NCBI RefSeq assembly: GCF_002929335.1
Contig: NZ_PJIL01000008.1
Coordinates: forward strand, 171,753-235,752
Direction of reading: 5' to 3'
Source of the DNA: Arthrobacter sp. Y81
GTDB taxonomy: Bacteria; Actinomycetota; Actinomycetes; Actinomycetales; Micrococcaceae
Length of the DNA stretch: 64,000 bases
The first letter of the stretch is position 1. Each line of letters opens with the position of its first letter. This document shows positions 34,615 through 43,032 of this stretch, piece after piece. The notes beneath the pieces are model-generated. The model was given only the letters and a program-made list of their open reading frames with translations, was not told the origin of the DNA and ran no database searches. Made by a program: the position numbers and the translations under genes.

Positions 34615-35907
34615 TTACAGCTGGGTCTTCTGGGCCTGCGTCATGCTGGCGATGAAGGCATCGATGTTGCTGCTGCCGTTGAAGGTGGAAACTGCGTCTG
34701 CGTACGTCTGGGCGAATTCGGCTCCGGCGGCCTGGGCGTGTGCCAGGGAAGACACCACTGCCCCTGAGGCCAGGCTCTTGGCAGCTTCCTGCTGGTATGC
34801 GGACAGCCCGGAGATGTCGGCGGAGGTCACCGCCGGGATTGACCCCTTCTTGGCGGCGAATTCCGTCTGGATCTTCGGGTCCATCAGGGTCTTCAGCCAC
34901 GTCCGGGCGGCTTCGGCATGCGGAATATTGTTGGCCGGGATGGAGAAACCGTCACCGACGTAGTCGAAGATGTCCTCCTTGCCGGGGAAGCTCACCCAGG
35001 CGAAGTCCTGGCCGGGCTTCTTTCCGGCGTTGAGCAGCTCACCGTACGCCCAGTCCCCCATCAGGTTGACGGCGCAGTCGCCGTCGGCCATCTTCTTGGC
35101 GGCTTCATCCCAGGTGATGGCCGAGTGATCCTTGTTGGCAAGGGCCAGGATGGCCTTGTAGTCCTCCAGAGCCTGCTTCACTTCGGGGGCGTTGAAGGAA
35201 TACTCGTCGGTGAACAGCTTCGTCCAGTTGTCTGCACCCGCCCGGGACATGATGAGGGACTCCAGCAGCTGGGCCGAGGCGAAGATGTCCTTGTCTCCGA
35301 GGCAGACCGGCGTGGTTCCGCTGGCCTGGACCTGCTTGAGGCTGCTGATGAGTCCGTCGACGCCGGCAGCGGCGTCGATCCTGACGTTGGCCTTGGCCAG
35401 CACGGACGGGTTGGTCCACAAGACGTTGCCGCGGTGGACACCGATCGGAACGGTGTAATACTTGCCGTCGACCTGCTGGGCTTCGGCCACGTCCTTGGGC
35501 ATCTGGGACGCCCAGTTGCCCTCGGTCCACAAATCCGTCAGGTCAGCGACCTGCCCGCCGTCGACGTAACTCTTCAGCTGCCCGGCGGGATGTACCTGCC
35601 AGGCATCCGGCGGGCTGCCGGCCTGCAGCCTCGCGGCCAGGGCCTGTCGCGCGTTGGCGCCGCCACCGCCGGAGACCGCCGCATTGTCCACGGACAACCC
35701 GGGTGAGGACTTCTTCACGCCGTCGATCAGCACGTTGAGCGCATCCGCCTCTGAACCGGAGGTCCACCAGGACGTGATTTCGAGTTTGTCCGAGCCTCCC
35801 CCGGTGGAGCTTCCGGCGGGGGCGTTGGCGGAACATCCGGTTACTGCAATGAGGCTTGCTGCTGCCGTTGCGACCAGCGAAATCCTGAGCTTGTTAGGTG
35901 CACGCAT
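34615..35907 (-). CDS. Sugar-binding lipoprotein of the ABC transporter
   Basis: A 430-residue solute-binding protein of the CUT1 class. The signal peptide ends in the lipobox VTGC (Cys near residue 25), followed by a flexible Ser/Gly linker. The mature part reads as a typical sugar-binding protein: ITSWWTSGSEADALNVLI, LQAGSPPDAWQVHPAGQL, NLMGDWAYGELL. It is the first gene of the leftward operon binding protein - permeases - kdgK - aldolase - MFS. AAGGAGAG precedes the ATG at a good distance. The ligand is probably an oligosaccharide containing uronic acid, inferred from the GH88 and KDG genes. Confidence 0.93.
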   Translation of the reverse strand: MRAPNKLRISLVATAAASLIAVTGCSANAPAGSSTGGGSDKLEITSWWTSGSEADALNVLIDGVKKSSPGLSVDNAAVSGGGGANARQALAARLQAGSPPDAWQVHPAGQLKSYVDGGQVADLTDLWTEGNWASQMPKDVAEAQQVDGKYYTVPIGVHRGNVLWTNPSVLAKANVRIDAAAGVDGLISSLKQVQASGTTPVCLGDKDIFASAQLLESLIMSRAGADNWTKLFTDEYSFNAPEVKQALEDYKAILALANKDHSAITWDEAAKKMADGDCAVNLMGDWAYGELLNAGKKPGQDFAWVSFPGKEDIFDYVGDGFSIPANNIPHAEAARTWLKTLMDPKIQTEFAAKKGSIPAVTSADISGLSAYQQEAAKSLASGAVVSSLAHAQAAGAEFAQTYADAVSTFNGSSNIDAFIASMTQAQKTQL

Positions 35908-35986
35908 GACTACTCTCCTTTGGGTTGTCAGACGCCGGATAAGGCCCGGCTGGAGCCTGCGTTGTGATTCAGATTACATAGTTAAG

Positions 35987-35998
35987 TAGATCGATGCA
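35987..35998. promoter_or_regulatory. Candidate LacI operator box 1
   Basis: TAGATCGATGCA, sharing TAGA(T/C)CG(A/G) with two other boxes before the lacI gene. It lies about 80 bases upstream of the binding-protein start, overlapping a weak minus-strand -35/spacer (TTGCAT, 17 bases, TAATCT), where a repressor would block the leftward operon. Confidence 0.45.
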
Positions 35999-36106
35999 AT
36001 ACATATCTCATGTCTGCCCTGAGGAACTCCGTGGATTCCAATGCAATGTGAACCCGACGAGCTTCACATCCTCCTATATCGGGGTTTTACCCTGGTGGAT
36101 TTCTAT

Positions 36107-36118
36107 TAGATCGGTCTA
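36107..36118. promoter_or_regulatory. Candidate LacI operator box 2
   Basis: TAGATCGGTCTA, a 12-base near-palindrome (five of six pairs match) with a central CG, the usual shape of LacI-family operators. It lies 62 bases before the lacI start and is the best of the three boxes. Confidence 0.5.
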
Positions 36119-36148
36119 CCAACTACATCAGAAACGTGGTAGAAATAT

Positions 36149-36160
36149 TAGACCGAGCCT
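36149..36160. promoter_or_regulatory. Candidate LacI operator box 3
   Basis: TAGACCGAGCCT, matching the left half of box 2 with one change and a degenerate right half. It lies immediately before the lacI ribosome site (GGGAGG at 36163-36168), so binding there would autoregulate the repressor and the rightward operon. Confidence 0.4.
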
Positions 36161-36179
36161 GAAGGGAGGTGGACAGGCA

Positions 36180-37199
36180 ATGAAGAAAGTGACTCTGAAT
36201 GATGTCAGCAGGGCCGCTGGAGTATCGCGATCTACTGCATCGCTCGTGCTGCGGGGAAACCCGCGGATTCCGGAGGCAACGTCAGACCGCGTGCGGCTGG
36301 CCATGGCCGAACTCGGCTATGTCTACAACCGGCAGGCCGCGAACATGCGCCGCAGCGAATCCATGACCCTGGGACTGATCGTGACGGACATCCGCAACCC
36401 CTATTTTGCGGGCCTGACCATGACCATCGAGGAGGCCGCGCACGACGCCGGATACACCCTCTTCGTCGGGTACAGCAGGGACGATGTGGAGCGGCAGTAC
36501 CTGCAGCTGGAGACCATGGTCCAACAGCAGGTCGACGGCATTTTCCTGCTTCCGGCCACAGGGTCCGAGCTGGCCCCGGTCTGCGGCATCATTGACCGTT
36601 CCTCCGTGCCGGTTGTCCAGCTGGCCCGGTACTTCTCGGAGGAACTGGACTATGTGGGCCCCGACAACGTCGCTGCCGGCCAGCAACTGGCACAGCACGT
36701 GTCCTCCCTGGGGGCGTCAACGGCGGTGTTGGTCGGCGGCCCGGAGCATTCTTCGGCACGTACCGAACGGATCAAGGGCCTGGAAACCGGGTTTACGGGA
36801 AGTGGCGTGGCGTTCGATGCTTCCCTGTCGGCCGCGACAACGAACAACGCTGCGGGCGGGTCCGAAGGCGTGGCCCGCGTCCTTGACCAGGGGATCTGGC
36901 CTGACTGCATCGTCGCCTACAGTGACGCGGTCGCCCTTGGAATCTACGCCGAACTGCGCCGGCGAAACCTCGACCCGGGCCGCGACGTCTCGGTGGCCAG
37001 CTTCGACGACATCACCATGGCCGAACTGCTGCTGCCGCCGCTGACTTCGGTGTCCACCTACCCCGAACTGATCGGACGCAGGGCAGCCGAGCTGCTGCTG
37101 AACCGTATCCGCGACCCGGCGCTGCAACCACAGCGTTCCCTCATTGAACCGGCCCTGAAAGTCAGAGCCTCCACCGCCCAATGGCGACCCCGAACGTAG
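36180..37199 (+). CDS. LacI-family repressor 1
   Basis: A 339-residue repressor. The HTH is VTLNDVSRAAGVSRSTASLVLRG (residues about 4-26), with the hinge region YVYNRQAANMRRSESMTLGLIV leading to a periplasmic-binding-like sensor. The effector domain carries the usual VGPDNVAAGQQLAQHV and VASFDDITMAELL segments. The ATG at 36180 has GGGAGGTGGA upstream; the open frame to 35994 is non-coding promoter DNA. It lies between the leftward transport operon and the rightward catabolic operon and probably represses both. A close paralogue ends the same locus. Confidence 0.95.
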   Translation: MKKVTLNDVSRAAGVSRSTASLVLRGNPRIPEATSDRVRLAMAELGYVYNRQAANMRRSESMTLGLIVTDIRNPYFAGLTMTIEEAAHDAGYTLFVGYSRDDVERQYLQLETMVQQQVDGIFLLPATGSELAPVCGIIDRSSVPVVQLARYFSEELDYVGPDNVAAGQQLAQHVSSLGASTAVLVGGPEHSSARTERIKGLETGFTGSGVAFDASLSAATTNNAAGGSEGVARVLDQGIWPDCIVAYSDAVALGIYAELRRRNLDPGRDVSVASFDDITMAELLLPPLTSVSTYPELIGRRAAELLLNRIRDPALQPQRSLIEPALKVRASTAQWRPRT

Positions 37200-37208
37200 G
37201 AGAACAGA

Positions 37209-38219
37209 ATGCCAGCACTGAAATGGGGCCTGATCGGCGCCAGCGACATCGCTGCCACCCGGGTCATCGGCGCTATCCGGGCCAGCGGCGGTGACACGGT
37301 TGGCGTCTTCAGCGGGTCGGCAGACCGGGCCAGGGACTTCGCCGCGGTCCACGGGCTGCCCAACTTCACCACAGAACTGGACGGTCTGCTGGGCTGGGAC
37401 ATCGACGCCGTCTACATCTCCTCCACGAACGCCTTGCACTTCGAGCAGGCAACCAGCGCGCTCACCGCCGGAAAGCATGTCCTCTGCGAGAAGCCACTCG
37501 CCCTTGAAGCCGGCCAGGCCGAGGCCATGGTGGAACTGGCAGAGGAGAGGGGCTTGGTGCTCGCCGCCAACCACCACCTTCCCGGCAGCCCCCTGCACGC
37601 CACAGTGCGCGATCTCGTCGCGGCCGGCGCCATCGGCACAGTCCTCTCGGCCAAGATCGCCCACGCGGTGCTCCTGCCGGAACGGCTCCGCGGCTGGCGG
37701 CTCGGGAAAGGCACCCCCGGGAGCGGAGTGATCCTGGACATCACCTGCCACGACGCTTCGGTGCTGAACCCGCTGCTGGGCACGCCGGTGGCAGTCACCG
37801 CCTTGGCCGTCCAACAGGCCGGCTGGAACACCGGAGGACAGGAAGATGCCGCCATGACCGTCATCCGCTACGAGCGGGACGACCTGCCACCGGTTCTGGC
37901 CCAGACCCATGACTCGTTCACCGTCGGATACGCCGGGACCTCCCTGGAAGTCCACGGAACGGAAGGCACCATCCGGGTCACCGACGCCATGACGCAGGAC
38001 ACCCCGGGCCAGGTCATCCTGACCACCGGGTCAGGCAGCCGGGCGGTCGACGTCGACTGCTCAGAAGACCTCTACGTCATCGGCCTGCGAGCCTTCATCG
38101 CAGCAGTGGATGGCACGGGCCGCCCTGCGGCGACCGGCCGGGACGGCCTGATGGCCCTCAAGGTCGCCCTCGCCGCCCAGGAATCCGCAAACTCCGGACG
38201 CACCGTCCACATCAACTAA
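37209..38219 (+). CDS. Gfo/Idh/MocA-type sugar oxidoreductase
   Basis: A 336-residue NAD(P)-dependent dehydrogenase. The Rossmann motif is GLIGASDIA (residues 7-15), and the family mark CEKPLALE lies near residue 96 with the catalytic Lys. The second domain has ILDITCHDASVLN, placing a DxxxH pair in the active site. Such enzymes oxidise or reduce sugars, inositols and 3-keto-glycosides. It starts 9 bases after lacI with GGAG before the ATG and leads the catabolic operon. The sequence ends in a TVHIN tail. The substrate is unknown; inference is a keto-sugar or uronate. Confidence 0.93.
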   Translation: MPALKWGLIGASDIAATRVIGAIRASGGDTVGVFSGSADRARDFAAVHGLPNFTTELDGLLGWDIDAVYISSTNALHFEQATSALTAGKHVLCEKPLALEAGQAEAMVELAEERGLVLAANHHLPGSPLHATVRDLVAAGAIGTVLSAKIAHAVLLPERLRGWRLGKGTPGSGVILDITCHDASVLNPLLGTPVAVTALAVQQAGWNTGGQEDAAMTVIRYERDDLPPVLAQTHDSFTVGYAGTSLEVHGTEGTIRVTDAMTQDTPGQVILTTGSGSRAVDVDCSEDLYVIGLRAFIAAVDGTGRPAATGRDGLMALKVALAAQESANSGRTVHIN

Positions 38220-38236
38220 CAGCCAGAAAGAACACC

Positions 38237-39871
38237 ATGCAGAAGGTACAGATCCTCACCGCCCGCGAAGCAGCGGACCTCATCAACGACGACGACGTCA
38301 TCACCGTCAGCTCCTCCAGCGCCCTCGGTTGTCCGGACAGCGTCCTGGCTGGAATCGGCCAGCGGTTCGAGGAAACCTCCCACCCGGTCAACCTGACTTC
38401 CGTGCACCCGATCGCCGCCGGCGACATGTACGGCGTCAAGGGCATCGACCACATCGCCCGGCCGGGGCTGCTCCGCAAGGTCATCGCCGGGTCCTACCCC
38501 TCCGGACCCTCGAGCGCGGAGCCGCCGCTGATCTGGCAGATGATCGAGCGCGACGAAGTGGAGGCGTACAACTTCCCGTCCGGCGTCATCTACCAGATGC
38601 ACCGCACCGCGGCGGCCAAGCAGCCTGGCGTCTTCACCCAAGTGGGCCTGGATACCTTTATCGACCCGCGCCTCCAGGGCGGACGGATGAACGGCACCAC
38701 ACCCGCAGGCCTGGTGGAAACCGCCGCTCTGGCCGGGAAGGAATGGCTGTTCTTCCCGTCCATCATCCCCAACGTCGCGATCATCCGCGCCACCACCGCC
38801 GATGAATACGGCAACCTGACTTTCGAGGACGAAGGATCCCCGCTCGGTGCTCTGGACCTGGCCTACGCCGCGCACAACAACGGCGGCGTCGTCATCGCCC
38901 AGGTCAAGCGCCTGGCTGAGGCCGGCAGCCTCCACCCGCAGCATGTGAAGGTTCCCGGCATCCTCGTAGACGCCATTGTGATCGCCGTAGACCAGCTGCA
39001 GACCACCCTGACCCCCAACGATCCCGCGATCTCGGGTCAGCTGCGCAGGCCCCTGAGCTCGCTCCCCCACATCGGCTTCTCCCTGGAGAAAATCACTGCC
39101 CGCCGCGCCGCCCAGGAGCTCAAAGCAGGCGAAATCGTGAACCTCGGCTTCGGCGTTTCCGCCCTCGTCCCGCACGTCCTGGTCGAAGAAAACCAGGGAC
39201 GGGAAGTCAGCTGGGTCATCGAACAGGGCGCCGTCGGCGGCGTTCCGCTGCTGGACTTCGCGTTCGGCTGCGCCCAGAACCCCGACGCGATCATGCCCAG
39301 CATCGACCAGTTCACCCTCCTGCAGGGCGGCGGCTTCCACCGTTCGCTGCTTTCCTTCCTGGAAATCGACCGGCACGGCAACGTCAACGTCCATCACCTG
39401 CCCAAAAAGCGCCACGTCACCGCGGGCGTCGGCGGCTTCGCCGACATCACGTCGTCGGCCCCGGAGATCATCTTTATGGGCGCCTTCACTGCCGGACGCC
39501 GGGACATAGCCGCCGGCGCGAACGGCCTGGACATCCGGGCCGACGGGCCCTTCACAAAGCTTGTCAACGATGTCTCGGCCGTGACATTCTCGGGACCCCG
39601 GGCCCTGGCCCGCGGCCAGAAGATCAAATACATCACCGAACGCGCGGTGTTGGAACTGACCGCCGACGGCCTCGTCGTCACTGAAATTGCCCCCGGCGTC
39701 GACCTGCAAAAGGACGTCCTGGACCGCTGTGAATTCCCGCTCATCGTCTCCGCGGACCTGCGAACCATGGACCTCGCCCTGTTCGCCGACGCCCCCGTCG
39801 GCCTCCACCTTCCGACGCTGCCGCTGCACGAGCGGATCGAACAGCGCACCGCCTCGCTGGCCGCGCACTGA
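38237..39871 (+). CDS. Family I CoA-transferase (acetate/propionate CoA-transferase-like)
   Basis: A 544-residue protein with both halves of a family I CoA-transferase fused. The N-terminal part begins VQILTAREAADLINDDDVITVSS, and the C-terminal half holds the catalytic Glu in VIEQGAVGGVP (near residue 335), which forms the glutamyl-CoA thioester. The enzyme moves CoA between organic acids. Its place between a sugar dehydrogenase and a GMC oxidase is odd: no common uronate route activates intermediates with CoA. It probably works with the enoyl-CoA hydratase-like protein two genes on. The substrate is unknown. Confidence 0.9.
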   Translation: MQKVQILTAREAADLINDDDVITVSSSSALGCPDSVLAGIGQRFEETSHPVNLTSVHPIAAGDMYGVKGIDHIARPGLLRKVIAGSYPSGPSSAEPPLIWQMIERDEVEAYNFPSGVIYQMHRTAAAKQPGVFTQVGLDTFIDPRLQGGRMNGTTPAGLVETAALAGKEWLFFPSIIPNVAIIRATTADEYGNLTFEDEGSPLGALDLAYAAHNNGGVVIAQVKRLAEAGSLHPQHVKVPGILVDAIVIAVDQLQTTLTPNDPAISGQLRRPLSSLPHIGFSLEKITARRAAQELKAGEIVNLGFGVSALVPHVLVEENQGREVSWVIEQGAVGGVPLLDFAFGCAQNPDAIMPSIDQFTLLQGGGFHRSLLSFLEIDRHGNVNVHHLPKKRHVTAGVGGFADITSSAPEIIFMGAFTAGRRDIAAGANGLDIRADGPFTKLVNDVSAVTFSGPRALARGQKIKYITERAVLELTADGLVVTEIAPGVDLQKDVLDRCEFPLIVSADLRTMDLALFADAPVGLHLPTLPLHERIEQRTASLAAH

Positions 39872-39903
39872 CGCGCGGCCGAAACGCCTGAAAGGACCCT
39901 CCA

Positions 39904-42171
39904 ATGAGCAGCCTCCGCATCCTCACGCCCTACGAATCCGAACTCGCCGATGCCCTGTTTGAGGCGATGTTCCCCACCAACGGTGACAGCCCCGACGTCC
40001 GCGACGCGGGAGTCACCGAATATCTGGACCTCACCCTGGAGGGCTACGGACGCAAGGACCTCCCCCGCTACCAGTGGCTGTTCGGCGCCCTGGACCGCTA
40101 CGCGGACAACAAATACGGCAGGAACTTCGCGGCCCTCACCCTTGACGAACGAACGGACACGCTCATCCTGCTCGAGCAGGGGGAACTGACCGAACAACTC
40201 CCCGCGGCGGAACAGCGGGATCTCTTCGGGCTGGTTGTCTCCCATCTGCAGGAAGGTCTCTTCGCGGACCCTGCCCACGGCGGGAACAAGGACACTGTCG
40301 GCTGGAAGTTCCTCAAGCACCCCGGCGTCTGGCTGGAAAACTCGGCCGAAGAAAACCTCAGCGCCGAGCATGTGACCAAGGGCGGGGTCATCAAGACCCT
40401 TGCCGACGCGATGCAGGAAATCCCCCGCGACGCCGACGGCCACCGGCTCAAGCAGCTCGGCTACGAAAACGCCGTCAACCCCCAAATGACCGATGAAGTG
40501 GACGTCCTGCTCGTCGGGGTGGGCGCCATGGGCGGACTCAGCGCCCAGGTCTTCGCCGAGGCCGGCCTGAGTGTCGTCGGCCTCGAAGCGGGCCCCTTCC
40601 GTCCCCTCGATGAGTTCCTCCCCGACGAACTCGAACACGCCTACTACACCCGGGGCGGGCTTGGCCCGAAGTTCCAGCAGGAGACCCCGCGCTGGCGCGA
40701 AACCGCGGACGAGGAGGACAGCCGGGAGGCAACCTTCTCGCTGGGCCGCATGGTTAACGGCGTCGGCGGTTCCGCGGGACATTACGGTTCGTGGCTGCGC
40801 CGCTTCCACCCGTGGCAGTTCGCCCCGAAGAGCCACTACGACGGGCTGTACGGACCGGACGCGCTGCCCGAGGACTGCACCCTGGCGGACTGGCCTGTCA
40901 CCTATGAGGAACTGGAGCCGTTCTACACCAGGCTCGAGCACCTGATCGGCATTGCCGGGGACGAGTCCAACCCGTTCGTCAAGCGCAGCAAGCCGCTCCC
41001 GCTGCCGCCGACCCGCCCGTTCATCCTGGGCAACAAATTTACCGAGACGACCAAAGCTGCCGGGCTGCACCCGCACCCCGTGCCCGTGGGCTTTACGACG
41101 GAATCCTACGGCGGGCGTCCCGCCACCGGCTACAGCGCCTGGAACAACGGCCTCGGTTCCTTCCGGGGAGACCGCTGGCACCCGGGCCTGGGGCCGGTGC
41201 CGGCCGCCATCGAAACCGGGAACTTTGAGCTGCGCACCCACTCCCGCGTCACCCGGATCATCATGGACGACTCCGGTGCCGCCCGCGGCGTCGAATGGGT
41301 CGATCCCCTCGGCCGCGTCCGCCGCCAGTACGCCCGCGCCGTCATCCTGTCGGCCTATACCTACGAGAACCTGCGACTGATGTACCTCTCGGCTGACTCC
41401 CGTCACGAGAACGGGCTCGGTAACAACACCGGCCAGCTGGGCATGCACTACATGACCAAGATGTTCGGCCACGTCGACGCCCTCTTTCCCGGCACTGAGT
41501 TCAACCGCCACACCGGCCCCGCCGCGCAGGGCGTCGTCCTGGACGACTTCCTCTCACCCGGGTTCCGCTCCCTGGACCACGGCTTCATCGGCGGCGCCAC
41601 CCTTGGCGCCGAACAACAGGCCTTGCCGCTGCAGATCGCCCGCGAAACCCTGCCCAGGGACGTCCGCCGCTGGGGTGCCGGCTACCGCGACCACCTGAAG
41701 CTCTGGTCCCAGCAGGGCGTCATCCGAATCCAGCCCGACGCGCTGCCCTATGCTTCGCACCGGCTGGAGATCGACCCCCGGCACCGCGACTCCTCCGGGC
41801 TTGGCATGCCGCTGGTCCGTGTGACCTACCGGCTCCGCGACAACGAGCGGCGGCTGGCGTCCTGGATGGCGGACAAGGCAACAGGCCTGCTCCGGGACAT
41901 GGGTGCCACCAAGACCTGGCAGGGCCCGTACTTCACCGGCGTCGGCTCCAGCCACGACCTTGGCGGCGCACGCTTCGGCCACGACCCGAAGGCCACGGTG
42001 CTGGACGAGCACCTCGCCGTGCACGACACCCGCAACCTGTACATGTACTCCGGTGCCGCTTTTCCCAGCTGCCCCGGCATCAACCCCACCCTGACCATCT
42101 GGGCCATCGTCATGCGCGCCGCCGAACACCTCGCCGGCGAACTCGGCGGACACCGAAAGGACCAGCCATGA
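39904..42171 (+). CDS. GMC oxidoreductase fused to a gluconate-2-dehydrogenase subunit 3-like domain
   Basis: A 755-residue fusion. Residues 1 to about 190 resemble gluconate 2-dehydrogenase subunit 3 (LTPYESELADALFEAMFP, DAGVTEYLDLTLEGYG, LQEGLFADPAHGGNKDTVGWKFL). The rest is a GMC flavoprotein with the FAD motif VLLVGVGAMGG near residue 205 and the C-terminal SGAAFPSCPGINPTLTIWAI. In gluconate and related dehydrogenases the small subunit is usually a separate, Tat-exported chain; here no signal peptide exists, so the fusion should be cytoplasmic. It probably oxidises a sugar or glycoside hydroxyl. It overlaps the next gene by ATGA. Confidence 0.88.
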   Translation: MSSLRILTPYESELADALFEAMFPTNGDSPDVRDAGVTEYLDLTLEGYGRKDLPRYQWLFGALDRYADNKYGRNFAALTLDERTDTLILLEQGELTEQLPAAEQRDLFGLVVSHLQEGLFADPAHGGNKDTVGWKFLKHPGVWLENSAEENLSAEHVTKGGVIKTLADAMQEIPRDADGHRLKQLGYENAVNPQMTDEVDVLLVGVGAMGGLSAQVFAEAGLSVVGLEAGPFRPLDEFLPDELEHAYYTRGGLGPKFQQETPRWRETADEEDSREATFSLGRMVNGVGGSAGHYGSWLRRFHPWQFAPKSHYDGLYGPDALPEDCTLADWPVTYEELEPFYTRLEHLIGIAGDESNPFVKRSKPLPLPPTRPFILGNKFTETTKAAGLHPHPVPVGFTTESYGGRPATGYSAWNNGLGSFRGDRWHPGLGPVPAAIETGNFELRTHSRVTRIIMDDSGAARGVEWVDPLGRVRRQYARAVILSAYTYENLRLMYLSADSRHENGLGNNTGQLGMHYMTKMFGHVDALFPGTEFNRHTGPAAQGVVLDDFLSPGFRSLDHGFIGGATLGAEQQALPLQIARETLPRDVRRWGAGYRDHLKLWSQQGVIRIQPDALPYASHRLEIDPRHRDSSGLGMPLVRVTYRLRDNERRLASWMADKATGLLRDMGATKTWQGPYFTGVGSSHDLGGARFGHDPKATVLDEHLAVHDTRNLYMYSGAAFPSCPGINPTLTIWAIVMRAAEHLAGELGGHRKDQP

Positions 42172-42992
42172 GCACCGAAACCACCCCCATGACAGAACAG
42201 CTCATCAGTGAGGCCACCGAACAGGTCACCGTCGGCTACTCCGCAGACGGCCACACGGCCATCATCGTGATCGACAGGTCATCGAAGCTGAACGCCCTGA
42301 CCCTTAAACTCCTCGACGACCTTGCCGCTGCCGCCCGGGAGGTTGCCGCGTCGTCGGCCCGGCTGGTCGTCGTCCGCACTGGGGGTAAGAAGGTCTTTTG
42401 CGTCGGTGCGGACATCAACCACTTCGCAGGTCTCGGTGCGGCAGGGATGTGGCGGGACTGGATCGCCACCGGGCACCGCGCCTTCGATGCCCTCGCCGGG
42501 CTGCGGCAGCCCAGCATCGCCGTGATCGACGGCCTCGCCTTCGGTGGCGGGCTGGAGCTTGCCTTGGCTTGCGACTTCCGCGTCATCGCCGCCGACGCAC
42601 GGGTGGCACTGCCCGAAACGGGCCTGGGCACGGTTCCGGGGTGGGGCGGCACCGAACGGGCCACTGAACTTGTCGGCAGGGCGCGGGCCAAGGAACTCGT
42701 CCTGACCCGCCGTCAGCTCTCCGGCGAGGAAGCCGTCGCCTGGGGACTGGCCACCGCCGTCGCACCCAAAGACGAGCTGGAAGGCGCGGTGGCGCGGCTC
42801 AGCGCCGACCTGCTGGCGGGGGCGCCGCTGGCGGTGCAGCTGGGCAAGCAACTGATCGACGCAGCCGCCGACGGCGCCCCGTCCCGGGTACTCGAAGCCC
42901 TGGCCGGCGGCCTCGCCGCCGCCACCGACGACCTCGCCGAGGGCGTCGCGGCCTTCCGGGAAAAGCGCCCGGCGCACTTCACGGACAACTGA
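42168..42992 (+). CDS. Enoyl-CoA hydratase/isomerase family protein
   Basis: A 274-residue crotonase-fold protein. The oxyanion-hole segments are KVFCVGADINHFA and GLAFGGGLELALACDF, and the active-site region LPETGLGTVPGWGGTERA retains one Glu where hydratases commonly have a Glu pair. These enzymes hydrate, isomerise or cleave acyl-CoA esters. It is translationally coupled to the GMC fusion gene and, with the CoA-transferase, implies a CoA-bound intermediate in the pathway. The substrate is unknown. Confidence 0.9.
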   Translation: MSTETTPMTEQLISEATEQVTVGYSADGHTAIIVIDRSSKLNALTLKLLDDLAAAAREVAASSARLVVVRTGGKKVFCVGADINHFAGLGAAGMWRDWIATGHRAFDALAGLRQPSIAVIDGLAFGGGLELALACDFRVIAADARVALPETGLGTVPGWGGTERATELVGRARAKELVLTRRQLSGEEAVAWGLATAVAPKDELEGAVARLSADLLAGAPLAVQLGKQLIDAAADGAPSRVLEALAGGLAAATDDLAEGVAAFREKRPAHFTDN

Positions 42993-43032
42993 CGCAGCCC
43001 GGCACACAGAACTCTTTCTAAGGACACCAGAC

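Noticed and set aside
39394..41511. Minus-strand frame of 705 codons
   Set aside because: Antisense to the CoA-transferase and GMC fusion genes; Gly/Val/Glu-rich composition typical of shadows in GC-rich DNA.
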